Source of the DNA: Caulobacter sp.
GTDB taxonomy: Bacteria > Pseudomonadota > Alphaproteobacteria > Caulobacterales > Caulobacteraceae
Assembly: GCA_014378155.1 (NCBI GenBank)
Contig: JACMOF010000454.1
Span: 1 to 11,935, forward strand
DNA length: 11,935 nucleotides
Direction of reading: 5' to 3'
In this document: positions 8,291-11,935 of the stretch, one piece after another
How the letters are laid out: each line of letters opens with the position of its first letter
Position numbering within the stretch: position 1 is the stretch's first letter
Program-made: the position numbers and the translations under genes
Notes under the pieces: generated by a model
Seen by the model: only the letters and a program-made list of their open reading frames with translations
Database searches by the model: none
Told to the model about the DNA's origin: nothing

Positions 8291-9352
8291 ATGGCCGATC
8301 CCGCCGTCCAGAAGTTCATCCTCAAGGCCCTGATGTCGCTGCCCAGCCCGGTGCTGCGAGCGATGTCCGGCGGCGGTGTGGTCTATCGTGGCCGGCGCAC
8401 CCTGGATCCGCGCTTCCAGTTCCTCAGCCACGCGGCGGCCAAGATGCCGTCGATCACCAGCCTGGCGCCGGACGAGGCCCGGGCCGCCAGCGCCCGAGGC
8501 CTGGCCGCCATGAGCGGGCCTCCCGAGCCGGGCGTGCGCACCGAAAACCTCTCAATCGATGGGCCCGTGTCGAGGGAGGCTGGTGGAGCCCCCTTGAACC
8601 TGCGCGCCTATCGCCCGGCCGACCAGGACAGCGGCGCGCCCCTGATCGTCTTCGCCCACTTTGGCGGAGGCGTGATCGGCGACCTGGAAACCTGCGACGC
8701 CTTCTGCGGGATTCTGGCGCGGACCTGCCGCACGGCGGTGATCTCGGTTGATTACCGCCTGGCGCCCGACCACCGCTTCCCGGCCGGGCTGGATGATGTG
8801 CTGGCCGCCTACCGCTGGTCACGCGACAACGCCGCTCGCTTTGGCGCGGCGCCGGGAACGGCGGCGATCGGCGGCGATTCCATGGGCGGTAACTTCGCGG
8901 CCATCGTCGCCCAGGAAATGCAGCAAACGGGCGAGGCCCAGCCGGCCCTGCAGCTGCTGATCTATCCCGCCGTCGATGTGGCCAGCGAGACAGCGTCGAT
9001 GAGCACCTATGGCGACGCCTATCCGCTGAGCCGGCCGATCATGGACTGGTTCATGGGCCACTATATGGGTCCAGACGCCAATCCGGCCGATCCGCGTCTG
9101 TCGCCGGACAAGACCGAGGACCTGACCGGCCTGGCGCCGGCCGTGGTGATCACCGCCGGGTTCGACCCGCTGGTCGATCAGGGCGAGGCCTACGCCAAGC
9201 GCCTGGCCGCCGCCGGCGTGCCGGTGACCTACCGCTGTTACGACGCCCTGGCCCACGGCTTCACGGCGTTCACCGGGGCCGTGCCGGCGGCCGACGCGGC
9301 GTGCCGGGAGATCGCGCGGCTGGTTCGGGCGGCGCTCGAGGCGCGGGTCTAG
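8291..9352 (+). CDS. Alpha/beta hydrolase, hormone-sensitive lipase type esterase
   Basis: A 353-residue alpha/beta hydrolase of the hormone-sensitive lipase (bacterial family IV) group, expected to cleave carboxyl esters of small to medium acids. The catalytic triad can be placed: S197 in GDSMGG, D292 in GFDPLVDQ and H322 in AHGFTAF. VDYRLAPDHRFPAGLDD (after residue 150) is typical of the group. The oxyanion-hole motif is unusual: H123-F-G-G-G127 followed by VIGDL, where HGGG[FW]VxGD is normal, so the first Gly and the aromatic residue have effectively swapped. There is no signal peptide, so it is probably cytoplasmic. The GA-rich ribosome site at 8278-8285 supports the ATG at 8291. It follows the TetR gene by 29 bases and likely hydrolyses the ester made by the monooxygenase. 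A TTTTTT run shortly after the stop has no good stem in front of it. Confidence 0.93.
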   Translation: MADPAVQKFILKALMSLPSPVLRAMSGGGVVYRGRRTLDPRFQFLSHAAAKMPSITSLAPDEARAASARGLAAMSGPPEPGVRTENLSIDGPVSREAGGAPLNLRAYRPADQDSGAPLIVFAHFGGGVIGDLETCDAFCGILARTCRTAVISVDYRLAPDHRFPAGLDDVLAAYRWSRDNAARFGAAPGTAAIGGDSMGGNFAAIVAQEMQQTGEAQPALQLLIYPAVDVASETASMSTYGDAYPLSRPIMDWFMGHYMGPDANPADPRLSPDKTEDLTGLAPAVVITAGFDPLVDQGEAYAKRLAAAGVPVTYRCYDALAHGFTAFTGAVPAADAACREIARLVRAALEARV

Positions 9353-9370
9353 GTCTTTTTTATCCGCTCC

Positions 9371-9484
9371 TCCCGGCGAATGCGGGACCCAGATGGAAGA
9401 GCTCAACAGTGGATTCCATGATCTCAGCGCTTTTCCAATTACCCAAACGCCATGGGATCTCGGTCACGGCATTCGCCGGGATGA
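9371..9484. repeat. Palindromic element with 12-base perfect terminal inverted repeats
   Basis: CCCGGCGAATGC at 9372-9383 is matched by its exact reverse complement at 9469-9480. The likeness extends inward imperfectly (GGGACCCAGATGG on the left against CCATGGGATCTCGGTCAC on the right) and outward by at least one base on each side. A smaller nested dyad, ATGGAA/TTCCAT, lies at 9393-9419. No ORF of its own is present. Elements of this kind (CCCGGCGAA...GGGACCCAGA) are, from memory, dispersed in Caulobacter and related genomes, which suggests a non-autonomous mobile or REP-like repeat. It separates the esterase from the oxidoreductase gene. Confidence 0.75.
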
Positions 9485-9503
9485 ACGAAATTGGGGGGGG
9501 CGC

Positions 9504-10499
9504 ATGAACAGCACCATGCGCGCCCTCGTCGTCGAGACCCTCGCCCCCGACTTCGCCGGCTGCGCGATCCGCGACGTGCCCACGCCAACGCCCGGCCCAG
9601 GCGAGGTGCTGGTCGCGGTGAAGGCCGTTAGCGTCAACTTCCCCGACCTGCTGATGACCCGCGGCGAATACCAGTTCAAACCGCCGCTGCCCTTTACCCC
9701 AGGCCTGGACGTCGCCGGCGAGGTGGCGGCGCTGGGCGAAGGCGCCACGGGCTGGAAGATCGGCGACGCCGTGGTCGGCGGGGCGCGGCTGGGCGGGTTC
9801 GCCGACTATGCGGTGTTGAGCGCCGAGAGCCTGAAGCCCAAGCCCGCGCGGCTGTCGTTCAGCGAGGCGGCGGCCTATGGCGCGGCCTATCTGACCGCCT
9901 ATGTCGCGCTGGTGCGCCGGGCGCGGCTGGAGCCCGGCGAGTGGGTGCTGGTCCACGGCGCGGCTGGCGGGGTGGGCCTGGCGGCCGTGGACCTGGCCAA
10001 GGCCCTGGGCGCGCGGGTGATCGCCGCCTCGGCGTCCGACACCAAGCTGGCGGCCGTTCAGGCGCTCTACGCCCCCGACGCTGTCGTCAATGTCACCGAC
10101 GGTTTCCGTGACCAGGTAAAGGCGATCACCGGCGGGCGAGGCGCCGACGTGATCTACGATCCGGTGGGCGGCGACGTGTTCGACGAGAGCGTGCGGTGCA
10201 TCGCCTTCGACGGACGGTTGCTGGTGATCGGTTTCACCGCCGGCCGGATTCCGACAATCTCGGTCAACATGCCGCTGATCAAGGGCTTTTCGGTGATGGG
10301 CGTCAGGGCCGGCGAGTATGGCCGGCGGTTTCCGGAAAAGGGCCGGGAGAACCAGGCGGCGATCTGGAGAATGGCCGATGAGGGCGTGATCTCGCCGCAC
10401 GTCCATGCGGAGTTGCCGCTGGCGCGCTGGCGCGAGGCGTTCAACCTGTTGGCCGAGCGCCAGGTGATCGGCAAGGCCGTGATCCGGCCTGACCTCTAG
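9504..10499 (+). CDS. Zinc-free MDR, NADPH:quinone oxidoreductase family
   Basis: A 331-residue medium-chain dehydrogenase/reductase of the quinone oxidoreductase branch, expected to pass hydride from NADPH to a quinone or an activated alkene/ketone in the cytoplasm. The N-terminal catalytic domain has VSVNFPDLLMTRGEY (about 43-57) and TPGLDVAGEV (65-74). No catalytic or structural zinc-site cysteines are seen. The nucleotide-binding domain starts with VHGAAGGVG (150-158) and continues with GADVIYDPVGG. The ATG at 9504 begins just where family similarity starts (MRALVVE) and follows an 8-base G run acting as ribosome site; a second Met at 9516 is possible. The open frame further upstream to 9393 lies inside the palindromic repeat and is rejected. 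It may be read through from the esterase operon or have its own promoter. Its TAG stop overlaps that of the convergent kinase. Confidence 0.92.
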   Translation: MNSTMRALVVETLAPDFAGCAIRDVPTPTPGPGEVLVAVKAVSVNFPDLLMTRGEYQFKPPLPFTPGLDVAGEVAALGEGATGWKIGDAVVGGARLGGFADYAVLSAESLKPKPARLSFSEAAAYGAAYLTAYVALVRRARLEPGEWVLVHGAAGGVGLAAVDLAKALGARVIAASASDTKLAAVQALYAPDAVVNVTDGFRDQVKAITGGRGADVIYDPVGGDVFDESVRCIAFDGRLLVIGFTAGRIPTISVNMPLIKGFSVMGVRAGEYGRRFPEKGRENQAAIWRMADEGVISPHVHAELPLARWREAFNLLAERQVIGKAVIRPDL

Positions 10500-11554
10500 G
10501 CCCCGGCCGCGTTCTTGGCGAGGAAGGGCACCCAGGCCTCGACCAAGACGCCGGGCAGGCCCTGGGTCAGGGTGACGTGGCCGTTCAGGAATTCCAGGCG
10601 CAGGCGCATGCCGGCCAGGCCAACGCCACCGGTCAGCGAATCCTCGCTGGCCAAGCCAACGCCGTAGTCGCGGATCGACAGAAGCACCATCTCACCGGCC
10701 AGGCGCAGGCTGATCGTGGCCATGGAGCTGCCCGAGTGCCGGTGGACGTTCGCGAGGGCTTCCTGGGCGACGCGATAAAGCGCGATCTCGGTCGCCGCGT
10801 TCATCTTGGGAAAATCGTCGGCGATATCGATGCGCATCGACAGGCTGGTGCGCCGGGCGAAACCGTCGATCAGTTGCCGCAACGCCAGGCCCAGGCCCAG
10901 CTCCTCCAGGGCCGGCGGATGCAGCACATAGGACAGGCTGCGAATCTCATCCAAGGCGCTGGTCAGCAGGGATTTCACCTCCATGCGGATTTCCTCGGCG
11001 CGCCCTTCCACCTTCTGGTTGCCCAGCATCAGATTGGCGCCGGTCAGGTATTGGGCCGTGCCGTCGTGCAGTTCACGGGCGATACGGCGGCGTTCGTCGT
11101 CCTCGGCGTGCAGCAGCGCCGCCGTCGCCCGGCCAAGGGCGGCCTGGGCGCGGCGCTGGGGGGTGATGTCTTCGTGCGACACGATCAGCAAGGGCTTCTC
11201 GCCCTCGCCAACCCTGACGGCGGAAAGCCGGACCCAATACCGGCCCACCGCGCCGCCGGTTTCGTATTCGAGCCGAAAGGGACTCGGCTCGTTGCCCCAC
11301 AACGCCCGAAGACCCTCGTCGATGGCGGCGCTGTCGCTCGCATGGAGGGCGTTGGGGAGCGACATGTAATCCGCTCCCAGGCCAAGGTTTTCCAGGTCGA
11401 AATCACTGAGCGTGACGAAATGGGCCCAGGCCTCGTTCACCGCGACGATGCGGCCATCGCTGTCCAGGATCGCGATATTGGAGGACAAGGCGTCGAGCAT
11501 CGAGCCCGGCAGGGCCGGATCGGAAGCGTCACCGATGCCCTGAACCACATGCAT
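10496..11554 (-). CDS. Soluble PAS-domain histidine kinase, HisKA_3 (NarL/DegS) type
   Basis: A 352-residue sensor kinase that should autophosphorylate on histidine and pass the phosphate to a NarL/LuxR-type response regulator. A PAS domain spans about residues 17-131 (NIAILDSDGRIVAVNEAW to LIVSHEDIT). The HisKA_3 dimer/phosphoacceptor segment ERRRIARELHDGTAQ holds H163. The HATPase region has the N box with N269 in QEALANVHRHS, the G1 motif D296-Y-G-V-G300 and GGVGLAGMRLR (309-319). There is no signal peptide or membrane helix, so the signal is sensed in the cytoplasm, perhaps redox or a ligand. No response regulator lies nearby, making it an orphan here. AAGGA (11556-11560, minus strand) is only 1 base before the ATG at 11554 but 7 bases before a GTG at 11548, so the true start may be the GTG (two residues shorter). 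Confidence 0.93.
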   Translation of the reverse strand: MHVVQGIGDASDPALPGSMLDALSSNIAILDSDGRIVAVNEAWAHFVTLSDFDLENLGLGADYMSLPNALHASDSAAIDEGLRALWGNEPSPFRLEYETGGAVGRYWVRLSAVRVGEGEKPLLIVSHEDITPQRRAQAALGRATAALLHAEDDERRRIARELHDGTAQYLTGANLMLGNQKVEGRAEEIRMEVKSLLTSALDEIRSLSYVLHPPALEELGLGLALRQLIDGFARRTSLSMRIDIADDFPKMNAATEIALYRVAQEALANVHRHSGSSMATISLRLAGEMVLLSIRDYGVGLASEDSLTGGVGLAGMRLRLEFLNGHVTLTQGLPGVLVEAWVPFLAKNAAGA

Positions 11555-11622
11555 TCCTTGTCGTCCCGTGCCCGTTTGATCCGCCGACAGACCGACAGCG
11601 CCCCAAACCCTGCCCCAATCAT

Positions 11623-11649
11623 CGGTTGGGATGAATTATCGCGCAACCG
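11623..11649. promoter_or_regulatory. Inverted repeat CGGTTG-N15-CAACCG upstream of the kinase gene
   Basis: Perfect 6-base arms at 11623-11628 and 11644-11649, centred about 80 bases upstream of the kinase start and about 180 bases before rpmH. The AT-rich middle (ATGAATTATC) could be part of a minus-strand promoter. It could be a regulator site for the kinase gene. Arms this short may arise by chance. Confidence 0.25.
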
Positions 11650-11713
11650 GTCTTGGAGCCTGGCACAGGGAGGCGAACCGGCGCCGCGCGGGCTCGGAGC
11701 CTCACGGACCTAA

Positions 11714-11725
11714 GAGTCGGGACTC
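11714..11725. promoter_or_regulatory. Paired GANTC sites in a palindrome before the rpmH promoter
   Basis: GAGTC (11714-11718) and GACTC (11721-11725) form an inverted repeat around GG and end 3 bases before the predicted -35. GANTC is the target of the CcrM cell-cycle methylase in Caulobacter and other alphaproteobacteria. A pair at a promoter edge could make transcription sensitive to methylation state, but this is not shown. Confidence 0.4.
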
Positions 11726-11728
11726 ATG

Positions 11729-11756
11729 TTGACAGCGCCCGCCCCTTCCCTTATCC
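11729..11756 (+). promoter_or_regulatory. Predicted rpmH promoter
   Basis: TTGACAG (11729-11735) is a near-perfect -35. A weaker -10-like sequence, CCTTATCC (11749-11756), follows after 13 bases. Transcription would start near 11763, giving a leader of about 55 bases before the GTG. The rest of the 263-base gap between the kinase and rpmH holds no gene that I can support. Confidence 0.5.
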
Positions 11757-11817
11757 ACCGCCCCTCACTCGCGGGGGCCTAGCGGCTTCCGCGCCCAACT
11801 AATATCGGAGCCACCTC

Positions 11818-11935
11818 GTGAAGCGGACATTCCAGCCGTCGAAGCTCGTGCGAGCCCGCCGTCACGGCTACCGCGTGCGTATGGCCACCAAGAACGGCCA
11901 AAAGATCGTCGCGCGTCGCCGCGCCAAGGGCCGTA
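11818..11935 (+). CDS. rpmH: 50S ribosomal protein L34, 3' end cut by the window
   Basis: The first 39 residues of ribosomal protein L34, a small, very basic protein of the large ribosomal subunit. The sequence begins [19 protein letters not shown] and contains the hallmark [18 protein letters not shown]34 is normally about 44-45 residues, so only about five codons and the stop are missing. The start is GTG, supported by GGAG at 11807-11810, 7 bases upstream, and by exact family alignment of the first residues. In most bacteria rnpA and then yidC follow in the same operon; that lies beyond this window. The close match to the alphaproteobacterial form is the best single clue to the organism's lineage. 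Confidence 0.97.
   Translation, partial: MKRTFQPSKLVRARRHGYRVRMATKNGQKIVARRRAKGR

Noticed and set aside
9332..9361. Rho-independent terminator after the esterase (GCGC stem and TTTTTT)
   Set aside because: The stem has only four pairs and lies 11 bases before the T run, so it does not make a convincing terminator.
9393..9503. 37-residue N-terminal extension of the oxidoreductase
   Set aside because: It lies within the palindromic repeat, has no family similarity and no ribosome site; the family sequence starts at the Met at 9504.
9360..10406. 348-codon open frame antisense to the oxidoreductase
   Set aside because: Shadow frame covering the palindromic repeat and the MDR gene; no recognisable domain.
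10577..11713. 378-codon open frame antisense to the histidine kinase
   Set aside because: Gln/Gly/Arg-rich shadow translation; the minus strand has all kinase motifs.

Overview
This window looks like ordinary chromosomal DNA from a Caulobacter-type alphaproteobacterium. The evidence is high GC with strong third-position bias (which creates long antisense shadow frames), an rpmH N-terminus of the alphaproteobacterial form starting with GTG, promoter-like elements resembling the Caulobacter housekeeping consensus (TTGACGS / GCTANAWC), and small intergenic palindromes of the dispersed, REP-like kind. The genus is inferred from memory of these features, not from a search. Both ends cut a gene: an M28 peptidase lacks its 5' end and rpmH lacks its last few codons.

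Layout. 1-1191 (+): C-terminal part of a PA-domain/M28 zinc aminopeptidase. 1279-2682 (+): single-chain iron-sulfur L-serine dehydratase (sdaA) with its cluster cysteines and a C-terminal Cys. 2873-3625 (+): DUF72/YecE-like protein. 3724-4728 (-) and 4810-5715 (+): a divergent pair of an atypical NAD(P)-binding SDR and a LysR regulator, with an 81-base gap likely to hold shared control sites. 5776-6096 (+): a small secreted protein with mirror-symmetric cysteine spacing. 6173-7567, 7578-8261 and 8291-9352 (+): a tight cluster of flavin monooxygenase, TetR regulator and hormone-sensitive-lipase-type esterase. 9504-10499 (+): zinc-free quinone-oxidoreductase-type MDR. 10496-11554 (-): soluble PAS/HisKA_3 histidine kinase that shares a CTAG stop with the MDR gene. 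11818-end (+): rpmH.

How genes may work together. The monooxygenase, TetR and esterase genes are separated by 10 and 29 bases and probably form one operon. An oxygenase making an ester or oxygenated product followed by an ester hydrolase is a recurring ketone or xenobiotic breakdown arrangement, and the TetR protein is the obvious local regulator. The MDR reductase lies just downstream behind a palindromic repeat and may or may not belong. The LysR protein probably controls the divergent SDR. The peptidase, serine dehydratase, DUF72, kinase and rpmH look functionally independent.

Intergenic DNA carries most of the unexplained structure: two copies of a GGGGACATG...CATGTCCCC-GATCGT hairpin (1216-1241, 3657-3688), a multi-hairpin block (2695-2800), and a roughly 115-base element with 12-base perfect terminal inverted repeats (9371-9484). 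No tRNA, rRNA, CRISPR array, insertion sequence or phage gene was seen. I found no convincing undescribed multi-gene system. The best novelty candidates are the Cys-hairpin protein with its CtrA-like promoter, the altered motifs in the SDR and esterase, and the paired GANTC sites before rpmH.
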